From assembly GCA_902800305.1 (NCBI GenBank), contig CADCDP010000016.1, positions 22,914 to 86,913 of the forward strand: a stretch of DNA of 64,000 bases, written 5' to 3'. This DNA comes from an uncultured Bacteroidales bacterium (lineage in GTDB: Bacteria > Bacteroidota > Bacteroidia > Bacteroidales > Bacteroidaceae). Below are positions 1-11,384 of the stretch, piece after piece (position 1 is the stretch's first letter; each line of letters begins with the position of its first letter). Under the pieces are notes generated by a model. That model saw nothing but the letters and a program-made list of their open reading frames with translations, had not been told where the DNA came from and did no database searches. A program made the translations under genes and the position numbers.

Positions 1-1
1 G

Positions 2-121
2 GTCTCTAAATCTGGAAAATTTAAAGCTTTTCTTGAAGGTAACGCAATCGGAACGTCCACGTGGGTGATTTATCCACAACTTGCTTCTATGCTATTATTG
101 TATGGAGAACGACGACAATAG
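2..121 (+). CDS. 3' end of an unidentified gene, cut by the window edge
   Basis: The frame is open from base 2 to a TAG at 119-121 and gives the last 39 residues of a protein whose start lies outside the window. The tail has a hydrophobic patch (WVIYPQLASMLLLY) and a charged end (YGERRQ). I recognise no motif. An open frame of this length is weak evidence by itself; its support is mainly that it runs off the edge and uses ordinary codons. The next 300 bases contain no clear gene. Confidence 0.35.
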   Translation, partial: VSKSGKFKAFLEGNAIGTSTWVIYPQLASMLLLYGERRQ

Positions 122-189
122 AAACTTGTTAAAATAACATGAGTGGATAGGACATTACATATAGAAGCGACATAAGAAGCGTTGACTTT

Positions 190-408
190 TTGATTCTTGT
201 TCCAAATATCGCCAATATAAAGAACTATCAAGATGAAAAAGAGTTGATGCTCGCGTTTAGGCGCGAGCTGATACTTGTATTTGATAGTTGGGCGTTTGGC
301 GATGCCTTTGGAACAGATGCAGAGAATCAGTTTCGCGCCATTTCTATGCCCAATCAGGACAGTTTAATGACCTTGACCGTCATATCTCCGCAAAACCAGC
401 GTATGTAA
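190..408 (+). CDS. small hypothetical protein, doubtful
   Basis: A 72-codon frame starting at a TTG; the frame is open back to base 151 with no ATG. The product (starts MILVPNIANIKNY, ends ISPQNQRM) has no signal peptide, membrane segment or family motif that I know. No ribosome binding site stands out. It ends 31 bases before the outer-membrane gene at 440 on the same strand, so it could instead be part of that gene's untranslated leader or a relic. The function is unknown. Confidence 0.25.
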   Translation: MILVPNIANIKNYQDEKELMLAFRRELILVFDSWAFGDAFGTDAENQFRAISMPNQDSLMTLTVISPQNQRM

Positions 409-439
409 TAAAAGATAACATCAAATTGGAAAAAGACAA

Positions 440-3142
440 ATGAGAAAGCAAACATTCATCAACATTATCTTCGCCATCGTTGCAATACTCTTCGGCGGTC
501 CATCTGTTCACGCCGACATCATAAAAGGGCGCGTTGTAGATGCTGAGACAAAGGAACCGTTGCCTGATGCCTCTGTGACGCTGACGCAGAAATACGACAT
601 GGGGTCATCAACGGCATGGGGCAAGGCCGACTCATTGGGCGTGTTCTATCTGCATGCCGATGGGAAGTGTACCATCGAGGCATCGATGCTTGGCTACTAC
701 TCGAAGTCGAAGACGGTATTGGCCTTCAGCGACAGCCGAAAAGACACGCTTGACATCGGCGATATTGAGTTGAAAATGTCGCCGCAGATGCTGAAGATGG
801 TGGAGGTGACGGGACGCGCCCGCCGCTTCACCGTGCGGGGCGACACCATCGTGTTCCACCCCGAGGCGTTCCACCTGCAAGAGGGCGCACGGCTCGACGA
901 ACTCATCAGCCAGCTGCCGGGCGTGGAGGTTGACAACGAGGGCAAGATGTCGTGGAACGGCAAGCCCATCCGCCTGACAATGGACGGCGAGGGCATCTTG
1001 GGCGGCGAACAGTTGATGAGTCAGCTGCCTGCCGAGGCTGTGCAGGACATCAAGGCATACAACAAAGCATCGGAATTCTCGGAACGCACGGGCAAGGACG
1101 ACGGCACGCAGGACATGGTGCTCGACCTCACCATCAAGCCCGGCTTCCTTGACCGCTGGTATGGCGACGTGACGGCGGGCTACCAGACGCCGGAGTATTA
1201 CGAGGGCGAGGTGACGATGAACCGCCTGTCGAAGACCGACCCCGTGATGGTGTTCGCCAATGCCAACAACATCGACAAGACCATCAGTAAAAGCATGAGC
1301 GGATGGGGCAGTAGCTGGGGCGACGGCTACGGACATGACCAAGGCGGTGCCGCTGGCTATCAGCATAAATGGAACAAGAAAGAGGGCACACAGGAGATGA
1401 AAAGCCAATACTCTGTCACGGGTGCTTTGGACCATGAAGACAACTGGGGCACCTCACACGCAGAGACGGAGAACTACCTGCCCAACACCGCCGCGACGCG
1501 CACCTCAAGCGAAACGTACCACCGCGACCACAAGTTGAACCCGCGCCTGAACGCCGACCTGCGTTGGGCCAAAGACTCGCTGAACACATTTTCCCTGAGT
1601 GCCGGCGTGGGGCATAAGAACAAACGCTCGCACAGCAGGCAAACTACAGAACAGGAGGAAATGACAGCGAGCGGTTACATGCCAACACTCTCACAATACG
1701 TGGGAAGCCATAGCGACGGACACGAGACCGCACTCAGCACAAGAGCCGGATGGGAGCACTACGTCAAAGACGGTTCGCTCGGTGCAAGCATCCAACTGGA
1801 CTATACCGACGGGAAGAGCAACAACTGGACGGAACGCACTGTCACCTCGCACATCGCCTCGCTCAATTCCTCAAAGTTGAGCCAGTTCTCCACCTCGCCG
1901 ACCTCAAATTTCAAAACAGGAGCCGAGGCACATCACGCCCGCTGGCTCACCAAGAAATGGATGATGCGGATACAATACAACTTCAATCACAGGCACGAAA
2001 AAAACGACCGAGACTTCATGACCGATGGAGTGGCCGATGCCGCAAACTCCTATCGAGATCGCTACACAATCAACAGTCACTCACTGCAAATATCTTCCAC
2101 CTTCAATCTCGCCCCGCTGCAAATCATGCCCAGCGTCAAGGCCAGATGGCTGCGTGAGAGCCAGGACTACCAGCGCGGAATGCTCGACACCGCCGCCGTG
2201 CGCCACTCCTTCCTCATAGACCCGTCGCTGCGGACAACGCTGAAACTGAGCAAGACCGTAGGCTTTGAACTGAACTACGGTTTCAGCACATCGAAGCCAA
2301 GAATCCTACAGACCATTGGCTACCGCGACCTCACCGACCCGCTCTTCATCACCGAGGGAAACCCCAGTCTGAAAGACACGCACAACCACAACGTAAGACT
2401 CTCGTACAACATGGTGCTCGCCCGCAGCCAGACCTCGCTCAGTGCCAGCATCGCCTTTAATACCAGCGACCGTGACCGCGTGACGGCCCTCAGCTACAAT
2501 CCCGCCACCGCCGTCTATGTCAGCCGTCCCGAGAACGTCCGAGGCAGTCACACATGGGAGTACCGTCTCAACATCGACCAAGCCCTCGGCGAAATGTTCC
2601 GTTTGGAGAACGACTTCCGGCTCAACACAGGGCAACGCTACGGCTACCTGACCCTGCTACCCACGCAGACCGAGCGGACGTTGAACCGCCAAACCAACTT
2701 CCACCCCAAAGACCGCCTCACCCTCTCCTTCGACAAAAACTGGCTCAAGGCTTCCGTGTTCGCCATCATCGAGGCCGACCGCTTGCGCTTCTCAGCCTCG
2801 CCCGAGCAGAACACCACGCTTTGGGACAACCAATTCGGCATCAAAGCCGAGGCTACCGTGAGCAACTTCGTCTTCGCGTCCGACCTCACCGAGACCACCC
2901 GCCGAGGCTATGCGGCTCAGTCGATGAACCGAAACCTGCTACTCTGGAATGCAGCCGTCACGTGGAAAGTCTTGAAGAACAAGGCTCGTTTGAAACTGGA
3001 GTTCGAGGATATCCTGAACAAGCAGGACAGCTTCCGCAGCGAGCGTACCGCCTACCAGCACAGCACCTCGTGGAAGGACTTCCGCCATCACTACGTCATG
3101 ATCAGCTTTACATATCACTTGGATGCGAAGAAAAAGGATTAG
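440..3142 (+). CDS. TonB-linked outer-membrane beta-barrel protein
   Basis: A 900-residue outer-membrane protein. Residues 1-25 form a signal peptide ending SVHA. Residues about 26-112 (IIKGRVVDAETKEPLPDA) are the carboxypeptidase-regulatory-like (CarboxypepD_reg) beta-sandwich common at the N-terminus of Bacteroidota TonB-dependent receptors. Residues about 118-235 (GDTIVFHPEAF, LDELISQLPGVEV) resemble a plug domain. The rest is rich in alternating aromatic and polar strands, as in the outer-membrane beta-barrel family. The last residues (MISFTYHLDAKKKD) give a typical final strand followed by a short charged end. The substrate cannot be read. It has no SusD-like partner beside it, so it is not a standard SusCD pair. 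The ATG at 440 is the only start that gives a signal peptide. Confidence 0.88.
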   Translation: MRKQTFINIIFAIVAILFGGPSVHADIIKGRVVDAETKEPLPDASVTLTQKYDMGSSTAWGKADSLGVFYLHADGKCTIEASMLGYYSKSKTVLAFSDSRKDTLDIGDIELKMSPQMLKMVEVTGRARRFTVRGDTIVFHPEAFHLQEGARLDELISQLPGVEVDNEGKMSWNGKPIRLTMDGEGILGGEQLMSQLPAEAVQDIKAYNKASEFSERTGKDDGTQDMVLDLTIKPGFLDRWYGDVTAGYQTPEYYEGEVTMNRLSKTDPVMVFANANNIDKTISKSMSGWGSSWGDGYGHDQGGAAGYQHKWNKKEGTQEMKSQYSVTGALDHEDNWGTSHAETENYLPNTAATRTSSETYHRDHKLNPRLNADLRWAKDSLNTFSLSAGVGHKNKRSHSRQTTEQEEMTASGYMPTLSQYVGSHSDGHETALSTRAGWEHYVKDGSLGASIQLDYTDGKSNNWTERTVTSHIASLNSSKLSQFSTSPTSNFKTGAEAHHARWLTKKWMMRIQYNFNHRHEKNDRDFMTDGVADAANSYRDRYTINSHSLQISSTFNLAPLQIMPSVKARWLRESQDYQRGMLDTAAVRHSFLIDPSLRTTLKLSKTVGFELNYGFSTSKPRILQTIGYRDLTDPLFITEGNPSLKDTHNHNVRLSYNMVLARSQTSLSASIAFNTSDRDRVTALSYNPATAVYVSRPENVRGSHTWEYRLNIDQALGEMFRLENDFRLNTGQRYGYLTLLPTQTERTLNRQTNFHPKDRLTLSFDKNWLKASVFAIIEADRLRFSASPEQNTTLWDNQFGIKAEATVSNFVFASDLTETTRRGYAAQSMNRNLLLWNAAVTWKVLKNKARLKLEFEDILNKQDSFRSERTAYQHSTSWKDFRHHYVMISFTYHLDAKKKD

Positions 3143-3480
3143 CACACTGGTTCTTATGAGCGTATCTTCCCATTTGTATCTGTAGCGATCAACGAGTAGA
3201 TATTCATATCATTAAGAAACAAACTCTTTCAATCTATTAGACAAACTCGAACAGGGCAAGAAACAAGGGTGGCATTATAATTCTTTGCTCTATTCGTATT
3301 GACAAGTGAAAGGATATTGCACAAAATCGCGCGCTTTGTGGTTTATAATAGTTAAAAACGTTAATTCTTAGCCTTTTTCTCCATCCATAGAATCTCCGTC
3401 AACACTTTTCTACCGTTTCAACCAAAACTAATTGGTGCACAATAAGTTGCAAATACGATGGCTGTTGTAGTCTAATCTCC
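3143..3480. other. AT-rich spacer without a recognisable gene
   Basis: The 338 bases between the barrel gene and the LRR fragment contain no coding sequence I can support. The LRR reading frame is open back to 3391 (a TAG lies at 3388-3390), but this stretch has no ATG and looks only partly like repeat sequence. No remnant of a signal peptide or earlier LRR repeats is visible in any frame. Confidence 0.5.
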
Positions 3481-4512
3481 GTGAGCATTCCCGGCAGCGT
3501 GACCTCTATCGGTGCTAATGCTTTCGCTAATTGTCAAGAGCTGAGGGATGTTTATTGCTATGGAGAAATTCCACCATCTGTATATTCTAATGCATTTGAA
3601 AAATCCTACATCGAATACGCCACTCTCCACGTTCCCGAAGAATCGCTTGATGCCTACAAGAACACATCCCCTTGGAGCGGATTCGGAACAATTGTTAGTG
3701 TGGAGGATAATAAAAAAAACTATCAAATGGTAGTAAGTGTGAGCGACTTGCGAAGCATAGTAACCTATGGCGAGACAAGCATCACGAACGGAAGAGAGAC
3801 GTTTGACGTGAAGGAGGGTTCGGATGTTGTGCTGATGCTGACACCACGAGAAGGTTACAAAGTGAAGAGTGTGAAGGTGAATAGTGTGGAAAAGGTAACG
3901 GAAGTGAACGGAGAGGGAGAACTGACTATCGCCAATGTGGAAGATAATCTGAGTGTGGGAGTGGAGTTTGAATGTGCTGGCGACTACATGACGACTACGA
4001 TTGGGAGCAATGGCTTCGCTACGTTCTGTAGTATGGAAGCCCTCGACTTCTCGGAGGTGGAAGACGTGAAAGCCTACATTGTTTCTGCTTTCCAACCTAA
4101 GAAGGGTGAGGTGACGTTGACCCGTGTCTTTGAAGTGCCAGCTGGCATGGGCTTGGTGCTGATAGGCAAGGAAGGTGAATATGAGATTCCGTTGTGTACA
4201 GGCGAGGCAATGGTGTCGAACCTGCTGGTGGGTATCAACGAAAACACCACACTGAAAGCTACGGAGAATGACCGCACGAACTTCATCCTGCCCGAAGACC
4301 AAGGGGATGCGGCTTTCTGTGCCGTCACGGACGAAGTGGAACTGCCTTTCGGTAAGGCTTATCTGCCGCTGCCCACAGAGAGCGTCGCCCATCTTGAAGA
4401 TGGCAAGCTGACCCTCCACCTTGCTGACCCATCCCTTGGCGACGTGGATGGCGACGGATATGTGAACATCAGCGACGTAACCACACTCGTCAACATCATC
4501 TTGGGAAAGTAA
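3481..4512 (+). CDS. BspA-type LRR surface protein fragment with dockerin-like tail
   Basis: The product begins inside a BspA/LRR_5 repeat (SIPGSVTSIGANAFANC, then a last irregular repeat ending HVPEESLDAYK). A beta-rich region follows (GFATFCSMEALDF, then RVFEVPAGMGLVL) that is common in Prevotella surface proteins. The end is a dockerin-like calcium loop (GDVDGDGYVNISDV) and helix. Full-length relatives have a signal peptide and many LRR units; here both are missing. The only available start is a GTG inside the repeat, with no ribosome binding site. This is most likely the 3' part of a broken or recombined gene and perhaps not expressed. It converges on the esterase gene across a long palindrome. 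Confidence 0.65.
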   Translation: MSIPGSVTSIGANAFANCQELRDVYCYGEIPPSVYSNAFEKSYIEYATLHVPEESLDAYKNTSPWSGFGTIVSVEDNKKNYQMVVSVSDLRSIVTYGETSITNGRETFDVKEGSDVVLMLTPREGYKVKSVKVNSVEKVTEVNGEGELTIANVEDNLSVGVEFECAGDYMTTTIGSNGFATFCSMEALDFSEVEDVKAYIVSAFQPKKGEVTLTRVFEVPAGMGLVLIGKEGEYEIPLCTGEAMVSNLLVGINENTTLKATENDRTNFILPEDQGDAAFCAVTDEVELPFGKAYLPLPTESVAHLEDGKLTLHLADPSLGDVDGDGYVNISDVTTLVNIILGK

Positions 4513-4542
4513 GCCGCAATGGTTTGAAGAATTGAGAAATTG

Positions 4543-4668
4543 AAGGTTAGGTAAAGGTTAAAGTTTAAAGGTTAAAGTTTAAAGAAAGCTTGCGCGATGT
4601 GCCTAATGAGAAGCACCCCGCATGGTCTTTAAACTTTAAACTCTAAACTTTAACCTTTACCTAACCTT
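4543..4668. terminator. long imperfect palindrome made of 7-bp units, between convergent genes
   Basis: Left arm 4543-4584 and right arm 4627-4668 are 42 bases each and complementary except for two positions. Each arm is built from 7-base units (AAGGTTA, AAGTTTA). It lies between the stop codons of two convergent genes, so it could end transcription from both sides. It lacks the GC-rich stem of a classical intrinsic terminator, so the role is inferred from position. Confidence 0.6.
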
Positions 4669-4676
4669 TACAATAT

Positions 4677-7152
<2,476 letters not shown>

Positions 7153-7154
7153 GG

Positions 7155-9734
7155 TTATTTAATAGTTAAGTTTAATTTCTTCAAGTCAGTACTACGTGAA
7201 CTGTTTCCATAGAGCACCTCGAAGTCGCCTTGCTTCTGATGCACCGTGTTCGTCTCGGGGTCGAAGAACTCGAAAGACTGCGGTGTAAGGGTCAGCGTAG
7301 CGGTGGCTGTCTGCCCTGCCTTTACATCTACACGTTGGAAGGCACGGAGCGACTTGAGCGGGCCATCGGGGTCGGAGAGGTCGCGGATATATACCTGCAC
7401 CACCTCCGTTCCGTCCATCTTGCCCACATTGCTCACAGGCACCGTCAGCTGATAGTCCTTGCCATGCTTCGTCAGCTTGCCGTCACCGATGGCGAAAGTC
7501 GTGTAACTCATTCCGTAACCAAAGGCAAAGAGTGGGTCGTCGAAGTAGCGGTAAGTGCGTCCCTTCATCGAATAGTCCTCGAAGTCAGGCAACTGCTCCG
7601 AAGTCTTGTAGAACGTCACAGGCAGTTTGCCGCAGGGATTGTAGTCGCCAAAGAGCACATCTGCAATGGCCGTGCCACCCTCCTGACCTGCATACCACAC
7701 CTGCAGGATAGCATCGCACGTTTCTGTCTCAGGCAGCAAGGCAATGGCCGAACCCGAACAGTTCACGAAGATGACCGTCTTGCCAGCCTCCTTCAAAGCC
7801 TTCAGCAAACCGCGCTGCACCTTCGGCAGTTCGATGTGGGTGCGGTCACCTCCCTTGAAGCCATCGATTTCCACAGGCATCTCCTCCCCTTCGAGTGCAG
7901 CCGAAATGCCACCCACAAAGACCACCTTCTGGATGCCCTTCAACTGGTCAACAATGGCAGCATAGTCGATGGGCAACTCCTTGGCAATGTTTATCTTCAT
8001 GTTGGAGCCCCATGTCTTCACATATTTATAATGTACTTCTATCTTGTACGACTTGCCCGCCTCAGCTTGGATAGCCGTGCGAGTCGGCGTCGTGCGCCAA
8101 GTGTGCTGACGCACCTTACGTTCACCGTCGATATATACTTGGAAATCGCCACAACTCTCCACGTTCACCACATACTCACCCGACTCCTTCGGCGTGAACA
8201 CCGTCTCATACTTGGCCGAAAAATCCTCCAGATTCACGCCTGGAGCGAAGTTGTGCATACCAGCCGTGGTGACAGCCAGCGGAGTGGTGTAGAACTGAGT
8301 GGTCACAGGCTTACCTTCCATCTCGGTGTTGTTCCAGAACGTGCCCTTCACACCTTTCTTCCCATCCACAGCACAGAGCGTACCCATCAGGCAGTCCATC
8401 ACCTTGTCGTAGGTGAGGTCACAGGCAGGGAATGAAAGCAGCGACTTCTGCTTGGCCTTGATGCCATCGAGTATCGTCACCGTATGGTTGGGCGTACCGT
8501 TATAGTTACCCCACATCAGCGGTTCGTTGTCGGCATTGGGACCAATCACGGCAATCTTCTCCTTCCCCTTCTGCAACGGCAGCACATTCCCCTTGTTCTG
8601 CAAAAGCACAAGACTCTGACGCGCCATGTCGAGCGAAATCTGGCGATGCTCCTTCGAATCCATGGCCGAATACGGAATCTTCGACCACTCCACCAACTTC
8701 GGGTCGTCCATCTCGCCGAGGTCGAAACGGCCTTCCAGCAGACGCACCACATGCTTGTCCACCTCAGCCTCCGTGATGAAGCCACGACGCACCGCTTCTG
8801 GGATGCTCTTATAGGCATAGCCATAGCCACACTCCACATCTGTGCCCGCCAACGTGGCCTTAGCAGAGGCATGAGTGGCATCCGACGACGACTTGTGCGA
8901 ATCGTAGAAGTCGCTGATGGCACCGCAGTCGCTCACCACCAGATACTCAAATCCCCACTCATCCCTCAGAATCGTCTGCAACAGCCGAGTGCTGCCACAG
9001 CAAGGGTCGTCGTCCAGACGCTGATAGGCACACATCACCTCCCTCACCTTGCCGTCCTGCACCGTCGCCTTGAAAGCTGGTAGGTATGTTTCCCACAAGT
9101 CACGAGGACTCACGTCTGTCAAGTTGGCCGTGTGACGGCTCCATTCAGGGCCACTATGCACAGCATAATGCTTGGCACAAGCCCACAGCTTCCGATACTT
9201 GGCATCCTCACGACCTTGCAAGCCCTTCACCACCTGTATGCCCATGACACTCGTCAGGTAGGGGTCTTCGCCATACGTCTCCTGTCCGCGTCCCCACCGA
9301 GGGTCACGGAAAATGTTCACATTAGGAGTCCATACCGACAAACTGTGGAACTTCTCATCCTCGCCACCATTCAACATACGATGGTTATACTGCGCCCTGA
9401 ACTCCGTGCTTGCCGCATCAAACACACGGTAGAGCAACTGCGGATTGAACGAAGCCGCCATGCCCACAGGTTCGGGAAACACCGTCACGTTTCCCATGTT
9501 GGCCGCTCCATGCAACGCCTCGCTCCACCAGAAAAACTTCTTGATGCCTAACCTCGGAATAGCAGGACTTTCGTCGAGCATCAGCTGCGCCTTTTCCTCC
9601 AGCGTCAGACGGCTACACAAATCGGCAGCCCGTTCCTTAGCACTCAAATTCGGGTTCTGGTAAGGCAACGACTGAGCCGTCGCCCCGGCGATAGCCACCC
9701 AAGCCATCGCCCAAGTCAAAAGAATTTTCTTCAT
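7155..9734 (-). CDS. GH3 beta-xylosidase/beta-glucosidase with PA14 insertion
   Basis: An 859-residue exported glycoside hydrolase family 3 enzyme. The signal peptide covers residues 1-20 (ending ATA). The N-terminal barrel holds the family landmarks: GRGQETYGEDP near 148, AKHYAVHSG near 187, and the catalytic nucleophile Asp269 in VVSDCGA. The second alpha/beta domain follows. A PA14-like beta-sandwich (about 455-600, with GEYVVNVESCGDFQVYIDG) is inserted in it, and a fibronectin-III-like domain ends the protein. This order matches Prevotella GH3 xylosidases. With the esterase downstream it would release xylose from debranched xylo-oligosaccharides, probably in the periplasm or on the surface. 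Beta-glucosidase activity cannot be excluded from sequence. A TAACTTTG -7 box lies about 30 bases before the start. Confidence 0.88.
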   Translation of the reverse strand: MKKILLTWAMAWVAIAGATAQSLPYQNPNLSAKERAADLCSRLTLEEKAQLMLDESPAIPRLGIKKFFWWSEALHGAANMGNVTVFPEPVGMAASFNPQLLYRVFDAASTEFRAQYNHRMLNGGEDEKFHSLSVWTPNVNIFRDPRWGRGQETYGEDPYLTSVMGIQVVKGLQGREDAKYRKLWACAKHYAVHSGPEWSRHTANLTDVSPRDLWETYLPAFKATVQDGKVREVMCAYQRLDDDPCCGSTRLLQTILRDEWGFEYLVVSDCGAISDFYDSHKSSSDATHASAKATLAGTDVECGYGYAYKSIPEAVRRGFITEAEVDKHVVRLLEGRFDLGEMDDPKLVEWSKIPYSAMDSKEHRQISLDMARQSLVLLQNKGNVLPLQKGKEKIAVIGPNADNEPLMWGNYNGTPNHTVTILDGIKAKQKSLLSFPACDLTYDKVMDCLMGTLCAVDGKKGVKGTFWNNTEMEGKPVTTQFYTTPLAVTTAGMHNFAPGVNLEDFSAKYETVFTPKESGEYVVNVESCGDFQVYIDGERKVRQHTWRTTPTRTAIQAEAGKSYKIEVHYKYVKTWGSNMKINIAKELPIDYAAIVDQLKGIQKVVFVGGISAALEGEEMPVEIDGFKGGDRTHIELPKVQRGLLKALKEAGKTVIFVNCSGSAIALLPETETCDAILQVWYAGQEGGTAIADVLFGDYNPCGKLPVTFYKTSEQLPDFEDYSMKGRTYRYFDDPLFAFGYGMSYTTFAIGDGKLTKHGKDYQLTVPVSNVGKMDGTEVVQVYIRDLSDPDGPLKSLRAFQRVDVKAGQTATATLTLTPQSFEFFDPETNTVHQKQGDFEVLYGNSSRSTDLKKLNLTIK

Positions 9735-9765
9735 CTTACAGTAAGAAGGTTTTGGTTTTGGGGGA

Positions 9766-9773
9766 CAAAGTTA
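9766..9773 (-). promoter_or_regulatory. -7 promoter box of the GH3-esterase operon
   Basis: TAACTTTG on the minus strand, 31 bases before the GH3 start codon, matches the Bacteroidota -7 consensus TAnnTTTG. No TTTG was found at the -33 distance, so the promoter may depend on an activator, as expected for an inducible polysaccharide operon. Confidence 0.5.
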
Positions 9774-9890
9774 CGAAACATCCCCCACCGCCCCTTCCAC
9801 TTATATGTCAGAAGCTGTTAATTCTGTAACATTCCCAGAGATTCATCCTTTTAGTTCCCTTGTTTGGGGTTCTCAACAACTGTCTTCTTC

Positions 9891-9995
9891 AAAACTTCCG
9901 ATGACTCTTCGACGTTGAGTCTCGAGGGGCAACGACGTAGAGTCACGAGACTCAACGACGAAGAGTCATGCAGGGCAACGACGTTGCCTATAGGG
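9891..9995 (-). repeat. dispersed 105-bp intergenic repeat, copy 1
   Basis: On the minus strand this runs from CCCTATAGGCAACGTCGTT to CATCGGAAGTTTT. It aligns end to end with 24358-24460 and 62158-62260, about 85-90% identical by eye. Inside are 23-base subunits of the form CGTCGTTGCCCCTCGTGACT plus three bases. No open frame is shared by the copies. All three are between genes. This copy lies in the 640-base spacer between the divergent GH3 and M28 genes. Confidence 0.75.
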
Positions 9996-10073
9996 ATTTT
10001 CGTACTTTTAACCCCGTCGAAGGTACTCACGTTCGGAAAAACTTAAATAAATTTTGTTTTTCTCTCACTTAAT

Positions 10074-10147
10074 GCATAAATTTTTCCCGTTCGGAAAAGA
10101 TAACAAGTTCTCTTTTCACTCTCTTACTCAAAATTTTCGTACCTTTG
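10074..10147 (+). promoter_or_regulatory. repeated promoter cassette upstream of the M28-sufE-msbA operon
   Basis: Bases 10074-10143 match the reverse complement of 19543-19612 with two mismatches in 70. The cassette ends in TTTTCGTACCTTTGCA, which holds the -7 box TACCTTTG (10140-10147). It points at the operon starting at 10377, leaving a leader of about 225 bases. A weaker similar end (TTTTCGTACTTTTA) lies near 9996, so two promoter-like ends are in tandem. Confidence 0.65.
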
Positions 10148-10246
10148 CAGTCGCTAAGCAACGATTAAAAAATAACTTGGTATGATTTGCCGCTTTGCGG
10201 CATTAAAAAGAAAAATAAAGAAAAATAAAGAAAAACAAATAAAAAC

Positions 10247-10333
10247 ATGAAAAAAAAATTTTTATATATTTTTGCCTATTTTTTTCTATTTTTTCTTTCT
10301 ACGCCCCGCAGGGGCCGCCCCGCAGGGGCATAA
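10247..10333 (+). CDS. possible 28-residue leader peptide
   Basis: An ATG at 10247 opens a 28-codon frame ending in TAA at 10331-10333. The product starts MKKKFLYIFAYFFLFFLS, like a signal peptide or single membrane segment, and ends STPRRGRPAGA. The last codons coincide with two tandem GC-rich palindromes. It lies in the long leader of the M28 operon. The surrounding sequence is so T-rich that a hydrophobic frame could arise by chance, so I give it low confidence. Confidence 0.25.
   Translation: MKKKFLYIFAYFFLFFLSTPRRGRPAGA
10303..10329. repeat. two tandem GC-rich palindromes in the operon leader
   Basis: GCCCCGCAGGGGC occurs at 10303-10315 and again at 10317-10329. Each can fold into a five-pair hairpin with a three-base loop. 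They lie 48 bases before the M28 start codon in otherwise AT-rich leader sequence, and a run of seven T follows about 16 bases later. Position suggests control of operon expression, but no known riboswitch fold is recognisable. Confidence 0.45.
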
Positions 10334-10376
10334 AACGTACCAAGTTATTTTTTTACGATTACTAAACGGAAAAAGA

Positions 10377-11384
10377 ATGAATAGATTGCTCTATATATTG
10401 GTGCTCCCATTGCTGATGGCTGGTTGTGGGGGTGGAAAGGTGACGGAGACGGCATACGTGTCGGCGGCTCCTTCGTTTGACGAAGATTCGGCTTATAGCT
10501 ACGTGGCTGAACAGTGTGCGATAGGGCCTCGGGTGATGAACTCGACGGCTCACGATGCGTGTGGCGATTACATCGCGGCAAAGTTCAGGGAGTTTGGCGC
10601 AACGGTGTATGACCAGTATGCTGACGCGAGGCTTTATGACGGCACTCCTGTGAGGATGCGCAACATTGTGGCTTCGCTGAATGTGGAAGCAGGAGGACGC
10701 ATCCTCTTTTCGGGTCATTGGGACAGCCGCCCTTGGGCTGACCACGACAGGGAGGAAGCGAACTGGCATACGCCAATTGACGGGGCGAACGATGGGGGCA
10801 GTTCGGTGGGCGTGATGCTGGAGCTGGCTCGTCAGCTGTGGAAGGATAAGGAAGAGAGGGGCGACTCGTCGTTCCTTGCGACGCACCCTGATTTGGGGGT
10901 CGATTTCATCTGTTGGGATGCGGAGGATTGTGGCACTCCCTCGTGGGCGAAGGAGGGTGACAGCGGTGAGAGCACATGGTGTCTGGGCAGTCAGTACTGG
11001 TCGGGCAAGCGTCATGTGGATGGATATACGGCTCGCTACGGCATCAATCTCGACATGGTGGGTGGTGAGAGGACGGTGTTCTATCGTGAACAAATCTCGA
11101 TGGCTTACGCTCCTGCTGTGGTGGACAAGGTGTGGGCAGCAGCTCATCGCATCGGCTACGGAAAGTATTTCAGTTATGACGATGAAGGAGGGCAGGTGAT
11201 TGACGACCATGTGCAGGTGAACCGTGGTGGCATTCCGTGTATCGACGTGATTGGCACGGATGCTGAGAATGGAGGCTTTCCTGCCACTTGGCACACGATG
11301 AATGACAATATCAAGTATATCAGTAAAGCGACGCTGAAGGCTGTGGGACAAACCATGCTGGAGGTAATTTGGACAGAAGAATGA
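10377..11384 (+). CDS. M28-family zinc peptidase / glutaminyl cyclase-like lipoprotein
   Basis: A 335-residue lipoprotein. The ATG at 10377 gives a lipobox (LLMAGC, Cys17); a longer in-frame start at 10272 would only add low-complexity leader sequence. The M28 zinc fold is clear: GHWDSRPWAD (first metal His), DGANDGGSS (bridging Asp), CWDAEDCG (acidic pair), NLDMVGG and TWHTMND (last metal His). The GHWDSRPWAD motif is typical of glutaminyl-peptide cyclotransferases, so it may cyclise N-terminal Gln of exported proteins rather than act as an aminopeptidase; sequence alone does not decide. Its stop overlaps the sufE start by four bases (ATGA), so both are probably translated together. Confidence 0.8.
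   Translation: MNRLLYILVLPLLMAGCGGGKVTETAYVSAAPSFDEDSAYSYVAEQCAIGPRVMNSTAHDACGDYIAAKFREFGATVYDQYADARLYDGTPVRMRNIVASLNVEAGGRILFSGHWDSRPWADHDREEANWHTPIDGANDGGSSVGVMLELARQLWKDKEERGDSSFLATHPDLGVDFICWDAEDCGTPSWAKEGDSGESTWCLGSQYWSGKRHVDGYTARYGINLDMVGGERTVFYREQISMAYAPAVVDKVWAAAHRIGYGKYFSYDDEGGQVIDDHVQVNRGGIPCIDVIGTDAENGGFPATWHTMNDNIKYISKATLKAVGQTMLEVIWTEE

Noticed and set aside
440..3142. SusC-type member of a polysaccharide-utilisation locus
   Set aside because: No SusD gene follows, and the barrel resembles the outer-membrane beta-barrel group rather than SusC.
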